A DNA stretch of 64,000 nucleotides from Affinundibacterium flavidum (GTDB lineage Bacteria; Pseudomonadota; Gammaproteobacteria; Burkholderiales; Burkholderiaceae_D), in assembly GCF_014284175.1 (NCBI RefSeq), contig NZ_JACOGA010000009.1, forward strand, positions 174,743-238,742, in the 5' to 3' direction. The position numbers and the translations under genes are program-made. Within the stretch, counting starts at the first letter, position 1, and each line of letters begins with the position of its first letter. Positions 57,316-64,000 of this stretch are shown here, one piece after another. Below the pieces are notes generated by a model. The model was not told the origin of the DNA. It did not search any database and was given only the letters and a program-made list of their open reading frames with translations.

Positions 57316-58812
57316 TTAAATATCTCCGTCTAAACCATCTTGTACTTGTTCCGCTGCTCTGAGCATCGCGCGTGCTTTGTTTTCCGTTTCTTGCCATTCC
57401 ATTTCAGGCACAGAATCGGCAACCACTCCAGCGGCGGCTTGCACGTAGAGCATGCCGTCTTTCAATACGCCAGTGCGAATTGCAATCGCTAAATCCATCT
57501 CGCCACCAAATGATAAATAACCGCAAGCGCCGCCGTAGATGCCGCGCTTGACTGGCTCTAATTCATCGATCAATTCCATCGCCCGTACTTTCGGGGCGCC
57601 GGATAATGTACCTGCCGGGAAGGTGGCCTTGAGGACGTCAAGGTTAGACATATTCGGCTGCAATAATCCTTCGACATTTGAAACGATATGTTGTACGTGA
57701 GAGTATTTTTCGATCACCATTTTTTCGGTGAGCTTCACGCTGCCGGTTTGCGCGATGCGGCCAATGTCGTTGCGTGCGAGATCGATCAGCATCACGTGTT
57801 CCGCGATCTCTTTAGGATCAGCTAATAATTCCACTGCAAGTTCTTCATCACGTTCTGGTGTCGCGCCGCGTGGGCGTGTTCCCGCCAATGGGCGTATCGT
57901 GACTTTTTTGTTCCCATCGCTGAGCTGCTCGTTGCGTACCAAAATTTCTGGCGACGCACCGATGATGTGCATGTCACCGAAATTGTAGAAATACATATAC
58001 GGTGAAGGATTAATTGAGCGCAGTGCGCGGTACAAAGACAAAGGGGAATCGACGTAAGGTTTTTTGATACGTTGACCGATCTGCACTTGCATCAAATCGC
58101 CGGCCATGATGTATTCCTTGGCTTTGAGCACGGCTTTCAAATAATCTTCTTTGGCGAAATCACGGATCGCTTCGGTGCGGACTGAAGCAGACGTAATGGG
58201 TACGTCGACGCTGCGGCGTAACATCGCACGCAAATCTTTTAAACGCTGACGCGCTTTGCTCCATGCCTCCGACTGCGTTGGGTCGGCATAGACGATTAAA
58301 TATAATTTGCCAGAGACATTATCGATAACTGCAAGTTCTTCGGTGAGTAAAAGTTGAATATCGGGTAAGCCGAGATCATCTTTTGGCGCGGTTTTTTCTA
58401 AACGCTTTTCCACATAACGCACGGCATCATAGCCAAAGTAACCAGCGAGCCCACCGCAGAAACGTGGCAAGCCAGGACGCAAGGCAACGCGGAAACGGGA
58501 TTGATATTCGGCGATGAAATCTAAAGGATTGCCTTCATGCGTTTCTATCACTTGTGCGTTCTTGATGACTTCTGTATGGAAGCCAGTGGAACGCACCACG
58601 GTCGATGCGGGTAAGCCGATAAAGGAATAACGACCAAAGCGTTCGCCGCCTTTGACGGATTCCAACAAAAAGCTATTCTTGCCGCCATTGGTGGCTTGGG
58701 CGAGTTTCAGATAGAGCGTGAGTGGTGTTTCCAGATCGGCAAAGGCTTCGGCGATCATCGGGATACGATTGTAGCCTTGTGCGGCCAAAGATTTAAATTC
58801 GAGTTCAGTCAT
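57316..58812 (-). CDS. trpE: anthranilate synthase component I
   Basis: 498 residues. Makes anthranilate from chorismate. The N-terminal feedback site for tryptophan shows as NSFLLESVKGGERFGRYSFIG; the chorismate-binding domain has IRPLAGTRPRGATPERDEELA, LIDLARNDIGRIA and GTLSGAPKVRAMELIDELEP. First structural gene of the trp unit, 226 bases after the leader peptide stop. Confidence 0.97.
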   Translation of the reverse strand: MTELEFKSLAAQGYNRIPMIAEAFADLETPLTLYLKLAQATNGGKNSFLLESVKGGERFGRYSFIGLPASTVVRSTGFHTEVIKNAQVIETHEGNPLDFIAEYQSRFRVALRPGLPRFCGGLAGYFGYDAVRYVEKRLEKTAPKDDLGLPDIQLLLTEELAVIDNVSGKLYLIVYADPTQSEAWSKARQRLKDLRAMLRRSVDVPITSASVRTEAIRDFAKEDYLKAVLKAKEYIMAGDLMQVQIGQRIKKPYVDSPLSLYRALRSINPSPYMYFYNFGDMHIIGASPEILVRNEQLSDGNKKVTIRPLAGTRPRGATPERDEELAVELLADPKEIAEHVMLIDLARNDIGRIAQTGSVKLTEKMVIEKYSHVQHIVSNVEGLLQPNMSNLDVLKATFPAGTLSGAPKVRAMELIDELEPVKRGIYGGACGYLSFGGEMDLAIAIRTGVLKDGMLYVQAAAGVVADSVPEMEWQETENKARAMLRAAEQVQDGLDGDI

Positions 58813-58968
58813 GATGTATGTGTGTTAAATGTGTTTGACCGAAAAGACCACATTCGATCAGCGCCAGACGTCAGCAATGCAGACGAGGCTAACTCCAAAA
58901 TGTGAAATCAAAAGGTCGAAACGGTACAGCGAAAACTTACAGAATCTTGTCAAAGATGACGAGAGATG

Positions 58969-59057
58969 AAAAAACGTCGTTGGCGCGCATCAGGGTTTGG
59001 ATAAAACTCAGACACACAGACGAAAGCGCCCACGCTGGTCAGGTAGATTGCCAGCGT
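58969..59057 (-). promoter_or_regulatory. trp attenuator region
   Basis: Read on the - strand. ACGCTGG (59057-59051) pairs perfectly with CCAGCGT (59038-59032); the 12-base loop contains the leader peptide stop codon, the classic 1:2 arrangement. Next, GTGGGCGC (59033-59026) can pair with GCGCCAAC (58986-58979, one mismatch), ahead of a TTTTTT run at 58974-58969. The loop of the second hairpin is long (about 39 bases) and four bases separate stem and T-run, so the terminator assignment is less sure than the leader. Confidence 0.6.
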
Positions 59058-59119
59058 CGCCATAGCCAAGCCTCAAAAGTGCCTGGAGTAGTTGATGGAC
59101 GTTTCTTATCGAGGAACAT
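59039..59119 (-). CDS. trpL: trp operon leader peptide
   Basis: 26 codons, ending TTTFEAWLWRRWQST-like: the frame reads MFLDKKRPSTTPGTFEAW then LWRRWQST and stop. Trp codons are at positions 18, 20 and 23, three in six codons, just before the first attenuator stem. It starts 10 bases after the gph stop; there is no clear binding site, so it may rely on coupling to gph. Tryptophan is a rare residue, and its clustering directly ahead of trpE argues that the frame is real. Confidence 0.65.
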   Translation of the reverse strand: MFLDKKRPSTTPGTFEAWLWRRWQST

Positions 59120-59129
59120 TCTAATTTTG

Positions 59130-59837
59130 TTAGAAGCTTGATGAATTGGTTGATATTTTCTTACTGAGTAATAATTGTGCAGCACTCAGTAAGGTTTCGA
59201 CTATACCATCACTTTCAATAGTTTGTACAGCCTCGCCGTGATTGTATCCATACGGCACTGTCAGCACCGGGCAACCAGCAGCGCGTGCGGCTTTGGCGTC
59301 ATTCGACGAGTCGCCAATCGCGATCACTTGTGCAGGCGCCAGGTGAAAATCGAGGCAAACTTGTAATAGCGGTAAAGGATCAGGTTTTTTGCGAGCAAGA
59401 GAATCGCCACCGTACACGACGTCGAAAAATCCTTGTAAATCTTTCTTGGCTAATAAAGGCCTGGTAAATGCAATTGGCTTATTCGTCACGCAAGCCAAAC
59501 GTAAGCCTTGTGCTTTGAGCGCCCGCAATCCTTCTATTACTTCAGGGTACAAAGTACTGTAATCACCATTAATCGCCAAATAGTGCTTTTGATAGCTTGC
59601 CATCGCTTGTTCAAAATATTGCTCGACTTGCGCTGGTTCGAAGTCTGTCGATAGCACGCGATGAATCAAATTTTCTGAACCTTTGCCGACGAAGTTGGTG
59701 ATGGTGACGATGTCTAAATCGGGCAAGGAAAATTCTGCGCGCATGCGATTGATGGCGACTAGGAAATCAGGTGCGGTATCTAACATGGTGCCATCTAGGT
59801 CGATGATGGCGGCTTGGATGTTTTGGAATTTAGGCAT
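59130..59837 (-). CDS. gph: phosphoglycolate phosphatase
   Basis: 235 residues from the ATG at 59837; the TTG-started longer frame to 59900 adds a non-conserved lead. HAD-family enzyme clearing 2-phosphoglycolate. Nucleophile motif IIDLDGTMLDTAPD, then CVTNKPIAF, RKKPDPLPLLQ and IGDSSNDAKAARAAG. It lies between rpe and the trp leader on the same strand, a usual betaproteobacterial order. Confidence 0.93.
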   Translation of the reverse strand: MPKFQNIQAAIIDLDGTMLDTAPDFLVAINRMRAEFSLPDLDIVTITNFVGKGSENLIHRVLSTDFEPAQVEQYFEQAMASYQKHYLAINGDYSTLYPEVIEGLRALKAQGLRLACVTNKPIAFTRPLLAKKDLQGFFDVVYGGDSLARKKPDPLPLLQVCLDFHLAPAQVIAIGDSSNDAKAARAAGCPVLTVPYGYNHGEAVQTIESDGIVETLLSAAQLLLSKKISTNSSSF

Positions 59838-59912
59838 ATTTGGAAAAGAACTTATCGTCTCAGTGGCGATCTTAATGTTGACACGATGTGGATGTGGCAA
59901 ATAGGCGAGACT

Positions 59913-59945
59913 GTCATTCCCGCGTGCTTTTAGCGGGAATCCAGT
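59913..59945. repeat. small palindromic repeat (ATTCCCGC / GCGGGAAT)
   Basis: Perfect 8-bp arms, ATTCCCGC (59916-59923) and GCGGGAAT (59933-59940), around a 9-base centre, flanked by GTC and CCAG. The pattern is like dispersed ATTCCC-N-GGGAAT repeats known in Neisseria and other proteobacteria. Only one copy was noticed in this window. It sits in the rpe-gph spacer. Confidence 0.5.
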
Positions 59946-59987
59946 GTCAGTTGCCTTATGAAGAGCGATCTGTGGTGCAATCGAAGT

Positions 59988-60656
59988 TTAAGCCACCGAA
60001 GCCAACTCACCCCGCATAGCATCAATCACGCCCTTATAATCAGGCTTACCAAAAATCGCCGAGCCAGCTACAAAAGTATCCGCACCCGCAGCAGCGATTT
60101 CACGGATATTGTCTACTTTCACGCCGCCATCGACTTGCAACATAATGTCGCGGCCAGAATCGTCGATCATCTTGCGAACGGCAGCGATTTTTTTCAAAGT
60201 ATGTGGAATAAAAGATTGCCCACCGAAGCCAGGATTAACTGACATCAATAAAATTAGATCCAGTTTATCCATCACATTTTCTAAAACATGTAAGGGTGTC
60301 GCTGGATTAAACACCAGACCAGCTTTGCAGCCGTGATCACGAATTAATTGCAGGCTGCGATCGATATGTTCTGAGCCTTCAGGATGGAAACTGATGATAT
60401 TCGCACCGGCTTTGGCAAAATCGGGAATGATGCGATCCACCGGCTTCACCATCAGATGCACATCAATCGGCACTTGTACATGCGGACGAATTGCTTCGCA
60501 GACCAAAGGCCCTATCGTTAAATTCGGCACATAATGGTTATCCATTACGTCAAAGTGGATCATATCCGCGCCAGCGGCGACGACGTTACGAACTTCTTCG
60601 CCAAGGCGTGCGAAGTCGGCGGAGAGAATGCTGGGAGCGATGCGGTAGGTTGTCAT
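59988..60656 (-). CDS. rpe: ribulose-phosphate 3-epimerase
   Basis: 222 residues. Interconverts ribulose-5-P and xylulose-5-P in the pentose phosphate pathway. TIM barrel with [49 protein letters not shown] and [10 protein letters not shown]; metal-binding His and Asp residues are in these motifs. Divergent from apaG across 220 bp, in which a TTGACA (60705-60710) lacks a good -10. Confidence 0.97.
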   Translation of the reverse strand: MTTYRIAPSILSADFARLGEEVRNVVAAGADMIHFDVMDNHYVPNLTIGPLVCEAIRPHVQVPIDVHLMVKPVDRIIPDFAKAGANIISFHPEGSEHIDRSLQLIRDHGCKAGLVFNPATPLHVLENVMDKLDLILLMSVNPGFGGQSFIPHTLKKIAAVRKMIDDSGRDIMLQVDGGVKVDNIREIAAAGADTFVAGSAIFGKPDYKGVIDAMRGELASVA

Positions 60657-60876
60657 ATTAAAATCTCGGCTAAGTGTGCAAAATAAGTACGCAAAATGAA
60701 AGATTTGACAGCAAAATGTCAGCTAATCCTCTATTTTACTCCTGCGAAGATTGCCGTGCTCTTGTAAGATGCTCGTTTTGAGCGTTTTCTGGAAACATGC
60801 AAGTAAGCATTCAGCGAGTGTTTTGCCAGTGTCTCTGCATTTGCCATTATTTGCCATTTAATTGAGGCGAGGTTTT

Positions 60877-61251
60877 ATGACTAAATATGAATTTAAAGTG
60901 TCAGTCGTGACGCAATATCTGGAAGAGCAATCGAATCCAGATAAAGCGCATTTTGTTTTCGCCTACACAATTACGATTAAGAACACCGGCGAAATTCCGG
61001 CGCAATTGATTTCACGTCACTGGATCATTACCGATGCGAACAATAAAGTGCATGAAGTACAGGGCTTAGGCGTGGTGGGACATCAACCTTTACTCAAGCC
61101 GGGTGAGGCTTTTGAGTACACCAGCGGTAGTTCTTTAGAAACGCCGCATGGCACGATGCAGGGAACTTATTTCTGTGTCGCGGAAGACGGGCATAAATTT
61201 GATGCGCTGATTCCTGAGTTCGTTCTATCTTTGCCGCGCACTTTGCATTGA
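60877..61251 (+). CDS. apaG: ApaG protein
   Basis: 124 residues from the ATG at 60877, with GAGG upstream; an earlier GTG-like frame at 60862 is not needed. ApaG is a small beta-sandwich (DUF525) linked to magnesium and cobalt efflux phenotypes, exact role unclear. Conserved: HFVFAYTITIKNTGEIPAQLISRHWIITD and GVVGHQPLLKPGEAFEYTSG. Confidence 0.95.
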   Translation: MTKYEFKVSVVTQYLEEQSNPDKAHFVFAYTITIKNTGEIPAQLISRHWIITDANNKVHEVQGLGVVGHQPLLKPGEAFEYTSGSSLETPHGTMQGTYFCVAEDGHKFDALIPEFVLSLPRTLH

Positions 61252-61272
61252 TTTTGCTAACTTAGTAGCGCT

Positions 61273-61404
61273 TTACTTTTGCTTCGTTTGATCAGATTTT
61301 TTGGTGTTTTTATTTGAGGGCTTTTTCCCAGAAAACATAGTCCACCAAACGATAAATACAAATAAGAAAAAAGCACCCATCGCTTCGACGGCTAATAACC
61401 ACAT
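61273..61404 (-). CDS. small single-span membrane protein
   Basis: 43 residues: a hydrophobic N-terminal helix (MWLLAVEAMGAFFLFVFIVW) followed by WTMFSGKK and a Lys/Asn/Gln-rich cytosolic tail. AAAGGA lies six bases before the ATG, a strong binding site. I do not recognise a named family. The hydrophobic-then-basic layout fits a single-pass inner-membrane protein. It starts head-to-head with mltA, with only 12 bases between the two start codons. Confidence 0.6.
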   Translation of the reverse strand: MWLLAVEAMGAFFLFVFIVWWTMFSGKKPSNKNTKKSDQTKQK

Positions 61405-61416
61405 AATTAATCCTTT

Positions 61417-62667
61417 ATGAATTCTTTGTTCGAACAAAAACGCATTTTAGCAGCATCGCTGATGTTGACTTTGGTGGCATGTACGACGCCACCGAAGCAG
61501 CTTCCAGTGGAACCAAAGCCAGCAACGCCGCCTGTGACGACAACCGTACCACCGACGGTGCCCCCGACCGTACCTCCGACTGCCTCGGCTAAGTTGGCAC
61601 CGATTACGAATTATACGCAGGCATATAAATTAAGCTCCTATGCTGATTTGCCCGGTTGGGGAAACGATGATTTGCGTGAGGCTTGGCCTGCCTTTGTTAA
61701 CTCCTGTTCTGCGCTAAAAAATAAAGCAGAATGGAAAGAGGTTTGCAATACGCTGAAAAATGTGGATGCGAAAGATGCGACCTCGATTCGCGGTTTCTTC
61801 GAAATGAATTTCTCTCCCTATCAAGTGCAACATCTCGATGGCGCAACGGAAGGTATGGTGACCGGCTATTACGAACCTCTGTTGAAAGGATCACGTAGCA
61901 AAGGTGGTGTATTTCAAACGGCCTTGTACGCAGTGCCGAATGATTTATTGACTATCGACCTAGGCAGCGTGTATCCCGATCTAAAGAATATGCGCCTGCG
62001 TGGTCGCTTGGTGGGTAATAAAGTGGTTCCCTATGCTTCACGTGCTGAGATCTTGCCTTTTCTTGCAGGAAAAGAATTGGTCTGGGTTGATGATCCTATT
62101 GATGCCTTTTTTTTGCAGATACAAGGTTCCGGTCGCGTGCAACTGAATGATACGGGCGAAACGGTGCGTGTTGCTTATGCCGATCAAAACGGACATCCCT
62201 ATAAATCTATCGGGCGCTATTTGGTTGATAAGGGTGAATTGACCTTGGATCAGGCTTCAGCGCAAGGTATTAAAGGCTGGATTGCTAAAAATCCTTCACG
62301 TCAGGAAGAGCTGTTAAACGCCAATCCTAGCGTGGTATTTTTTAAAGAAGAAAAATTGCTTGATCCTAGCATAGGTCCGAAGGGGGCTTTGGGTGTGCCA
62401 TTGGTGCCGCAAAGATCAATTGCAATTGATCCAACGCAATTGCCACTTGGCGCGCCGGTATTTTTGTCGACTACAATGCCACTTAGCAGTAATCCACTAC
62501 AAAGATTAATGATGGCGCAAGATACTGGCGGTGCAATTCGTGGTGCGGTGCGCGCTGATTTCTTCTGGGGCTTCGGACGAGAGCCGGGTGAATTGGCGGG
62601 ACGCATGAAGCAGCGCGGCGCGATGTGGCTGTTATTGCCTAAGGCTTTTGAAATCAAAAATAATTAA
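61417..62667 (+). CDS. mltA: membrane-bound lytic murein transglycosylase A
   Basis: 416 residues. Outer-membrane lipoprotein that cleaves peptidoglycan. Lipobox LTLVAC with Cys22, then a Pro/Thr-rich linker holding three VPPT units from 12-base repeats (61546-61581). The MltA domain (about 100-330) shows [14 protein letters not shown] and [12 protein letters not shown]; the 3D domain ends with the catalytic Asp in [20 protein letters not shown]. No clear binding site is visible before the ATG, whose upstream bases are the leader of the opposite-strand small ORF. Confidence 0.93.
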   Translation: MNSLFEQKRILAASLMLTLVACTTPPKQLPVEPKPATPPVTTTVPPTVPPTVPPTASAKLAPITNYTQAYKLSSYADLPGWGNDDLREAWPAFVNSCSALKNKAEWKEVCNTLKNVDAKDATSIRGFFEMNFSPYQVQHLDGATEGMVTGYYEPLLKGSRSKGGVFQTALYAVPNDLLTIDLGSVYPDLKNMRLRGRLVGNKVVPYASRAEILPFLAGKELVWVDDPIDAFFLQIQGSGRVQLNDTGETVRVAYADQNGHPYKSIGRYLVDKGELTLDQASAQGIKGWIAKNPSRQEELLNANPSVVFFKEEKLLDPSIGPKGALGVPLVPQRSIAIDPTQLPLGAPVFLSTTMPLSSNPLQRLMMAQDTGGAIRGAVRADFFWGFGREPGELAGRMKQRGAMWLLLPKAFEIKNN

Positions 62668-62690
62668 ATTCATTTATTGGAGTAAACAAC

Positions 62691-63467
62691 ATGGAATACC
62701 AGAACATACTTGTAGAGACTAAAGACAAAGTCGGTGTAATTACTTTAAATCGCCCAAAAGCTTTGAACGCCTTAAATGATCAGTTGATGGATGAATTAGG
62801 CCATGCTTTATTCGCTTTCGACCAAGATGAGAACATTGGCTGTATGGTGATCACTGGTAGCGAAAAGGCTTTTGCTGCGGGTGCGGATATTGCGGCCATG
62901 GTTGACTATAACTATATGGACGCCTACAACGGTAATTATGTTACGAAGAACTGGGAACATATTTTACGCGTGCGCAAACCAGTGATTGCAGCGGTGGCTG
63001 GTTACGCCTTAGGTGGTGGTTGTGAATTGACCATGATGTGTGATTTCATCATCGCTGCAGATAACGCAAAATTTGGGCAACCAGAAATTAAATTGGCAAC
63101 TTTGCCTGGTTGTGGTGGTACACAACGCTTGCCGCGTGCGATTTCCAAATCCAAGGCTATGGATCTGTGTTTGACTGCTCGCTTAATGGATGCGAATGAG
63201 GCGGAGCGTGCAGGCTTGGTGTCGCGCGTTGTACCTTTGGATAAATTAATGGAAGAAACCTTGGCTGTCGCGACGACCATCGCTTCCATGTCTTTGCCTG
63301 TCGTGATGATGATCAAAGATGCAGTAAACCGTTCATTTGAATCGGGTTTAACAGAAGGCGTCCATTATGAGCGCCGCTTGTTCCATGCGAGCTTCGGCAC
63401 ACATGACCAGCGCGAAGGGATGCGAGCATTTTTGGAAAAGCGTCCGGCGAATTTCCAGAATAAGTAA
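62691..63467 (+). CDS. enoyl-CoA hydratase
   Basis: 258 residues, crotonase fold. Oxyanion segments [13 protein letters not shown] and [16 protein letters not shown]; catalytic glutamates in GGGCELTMM and [20 protein letters not shown]. It would hydrate short enoyl-CoA in fatty or amino acid breakdown. It is distinct from the hydrolase-type crotonase at 41884. TGGAGTAAACAAC precedes the ATG. Confidence 0.92.
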   Translation: MEYQNILVETKDKVGVITLNRPKALNALNDQLMDELGHALFAFDQDENIGCMVITGSEKAFAAGADIAAMVDYNYMDAYNGNYVTKNWEHILRVRKPVIAAVAGYALGGGCELTMMCDFIIAADNAKFGQPEIKLATLPGCGGTQRLPRAISKSKAMDLCLTARLMDANEAERAGLVSRVVPLDKLMEETLAVATTIASMSLPVVMMIKDAVNRSFESGLTEGVHYERRLFHASFGTHDQREGMRAFLEKRPANFQNK

Positions 63468-63489
63468 TTAGTAGCCGATAAAGATGTAG

Positions 63490-63506
63490 GGTGCGCCGCG
63501 CGCACC
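63490..63506. repeat. REP-like palindrome
   Basis: GGTGCGC and GCGCACC form a perfect 7-bp stem around CGC, within GTAGGGTGCGC...GCGCACCATA. This G+C-rich element stands out from its surroundings and resembles dispersed palindromic repeats of other proteobacterial genomes. A single copy was seen here. Confidence 0.4.
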
Positions 63507-63536
63507 ATAGTGGAAGAAATGCCAGTAACAAAAGAG

Positions 63537-63563
63537 AAGCGCTCAGTCATTGAGCGCTTTTTT
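63537..63563 (+). terminator. intrinsic terminator after enoyl-CoA hydratase
   Basis: A perfect 9-bp stem, AAGCGCTCA / TGAGCGCTT, around GTCAT, followed by TTTTTT. Confidence 0.85.
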
Positions 63564-63624
63564 CTTTAGTAGATGTCGAGAGTGAAACGATTTATTCGAT
63601 TTATTCAGTTTATCCAAATAAACC

Positions 63625-63654
63625 TTGCCAAAGGGAAGTAAGGCTTGCTATAGT
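63625..63654 (+). promoter_or_regulatory. upstream rrn promoter candidate
   Basis: TTGCCA (63625-63630) and TATAGT (63649-63654) are 18 bases apart, and TGC before the -10 makes it extended. The start near 63661 would place a hairpin with a GAAA tetraloop (CCGCA / TGCGG, 63662-63675) at the RNA 5' end. Confidence 0.5.
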
Positions 63655-63774
63655 TCGCCTCCCGCAGAAATGCGGTGATGAAATAAGTAGGTATGCAAGC
63701 GGTAATGCGTTGATTTTCCTGGTGTTTAAATCGAAAGAGTAAGAAGCGATTTAAATGAAATATAAAACAAGGGG

Positions 63775-63803
63775 TTGACGGAAATTTAGAAGTGCTGCAT
63801 AAT
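63775..63803 (+). promoter_or_regulatory. main rrn promoter
   Basis: TTGACG (63775-63780), a 17-base spacer and CATAAT (63798-63803), each one base from consensus. An A-rich tract (63752-63770) upstream may act as UP element. The start near 63810 leads into a leader with boxA. Confidence 0.8.
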
Positions 63804-63883
63804 CTCATTTCTCTGCTGCTGACGAACACAACGCTTCGTAGCAAAAACAAAATCCTTTGGGTGAGTTTGAGTGGAAAAGAATA

Positions 63884-63896
63884 AGATCTTTAACAA
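63884..63896 (+). promoter_or_regulatory. rrn boxA antitermination site
   Basis: AGATCTTTAACAA closely matches the E. coli rrn boxA (TGCTCTTTAACAA). It recruits NusB-S10 to prevent Rho termination in the untranslated rRNA operon. Confidence 0.85.
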
Positions 63897-63935
63897 TTAA
63901 CAGTCAATAAATGTGGGCACTTGATAATGAGGCGA

Positions 63936-63955
63936 CTAGCTACTTCGGTAGTTAG
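63936..63955 (+). promoter_or_regulatory. rrn leader stem-loop
   Basis: CTAGCTAC and GTAGTTAG form an 8-bp stem with one G-T pair capped by a TTCG tetraloop. It lies 40 bases after boxA in the leader, probably a structural or processing element before 16S. Confidence 0.6.
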
Positions 63956-64000
63956 GAAACTTAAAAAATATCAAATGTTCACAAGAAGTAAAGATAAGAC

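Larger units (their letters stand above)
63564..64000 (+). other. rRNA operon promoter and leader region (no 16S in window)
   Basis: The last 437 bases hold no protein gene or tRNA. They carry two promoter candidates, a boxA and a stem-loop in the order expected upstream of 16S rRNA. The mature 16S start is not reached by base 64000. Confidence 0.85.

Noticed and set aside
58902..59141. 79-residue + strand frame across the trp leader
   Set aside because: It is antisense to the attenuator and lacks a binding site; the - strand leader peptide explains the region better.
60705..60737. Consensus TTGACA before apaG
   Set aside because: No acceptable -10 hexamer at 16-18 bases, so not reported as a promoter.
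63605..63850. 81-residue - strand frame in the rrn leader
   Set aside because: It overlaps both rrn promoters and has no binding site or known similarity.
63811..64000. Start of 16S rRNA inside the window
   Set aside because: The conserved AGAGTTTGATC start of 16S does not occur before base 64000.

Overview
The window is a stretch of ordinary, densely packed chromosome from a betaproteobacterium of the order Burkholderiales, most likely an Oxalobacteraceae-type genome of moderate, not high, G+C (Undibacterium- or Herminiimonas-like). The placement rests on gene order and gene types rather than on a 16S sequence: the S10-spc-alpha ribosomal cluster, system II cytochrome c maturation (ResB/CcsB) next to a dihaem cytochrome c4, lptC-lptA-lptB-rpoN-hpf, an S-adenosylhomocysteine (SAH) riboswitch before ahcY followed by a small holin-like membrane gene and metF, and rpe-gph-trpEGDC. 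No phage, transposon, integrase, tRNA or CRISPR array was seen.

Layout. 1-12031: end of rplB through rplQ, all on the + strand, including secY, infA, rpmJ and rpoA. 12271-28015: thiol-disulfide and redox genes (dsbD, cytochrome c4, resB, ccsB, msrP, msrQ) mixed with sbcB, corA, hemB, engB, lptM, cyaY and mrcA. 28295-41755: type IV pilus assembly operon pilMNOPQ, then a 1529-residue repeat lipoprotein, a fused aroK-aroB gene, dgt and a DUF4197 gene. 41884-48891 (- strand): a 3-hydroxyisobutyryl-CoA hydrolase-like gene, hpf, rpoN, and the LPS export and KDO genes lptB, lptA, lptC, kdsC, kdsD. 49271-54825 (+): a Kef/YbaL antiporter, apt, then ahcY, a membrane protein and metF behind the SAH riboswitch. 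54900-60656 (-): trpC, trpD, trpG, trpE, a trp leader peptide with attenuator, gph and rpe. 60877-63467: apaG, a small membrane ORF, mltA and an enoyl-CoA hydratase. 63564-64000: promoters and antitermination leader of an rRNA operon whose 16S gene starts beyond the window.

How the genes work together. The first block makes ribosomes, RNA polymerase alpha and the Sec channel. DsbD, ResB/CcsB and cytochrome c4 handle periplasmic reductant and haem attachment, and MsrPQ repairs oxidised periplasmic methionines. AhcY and MetF both serve the methyl cycle, which fits a shared SAH switch. RpoN and Hpf sit with the Lpt system as in many proteobacteria.

Main points for a second look: the large lipoprotein made of about 17 Ig-like units (with a three-unit block duplication) inserted between pilQ and aroKB; the AroK-AroB fusion; a trp attenuator with a leader peptide carrying three clustered Trp codons; the SAH riboswitch with a hairpin at the ahcY ribosome binding site; a probable small RNA with an anti-Shine-Dalgarno-like loop between hemB and engB; a bistable structured spacer after ahcY; and a 43-residue membrane ORF that starts head-to-head with mltA.
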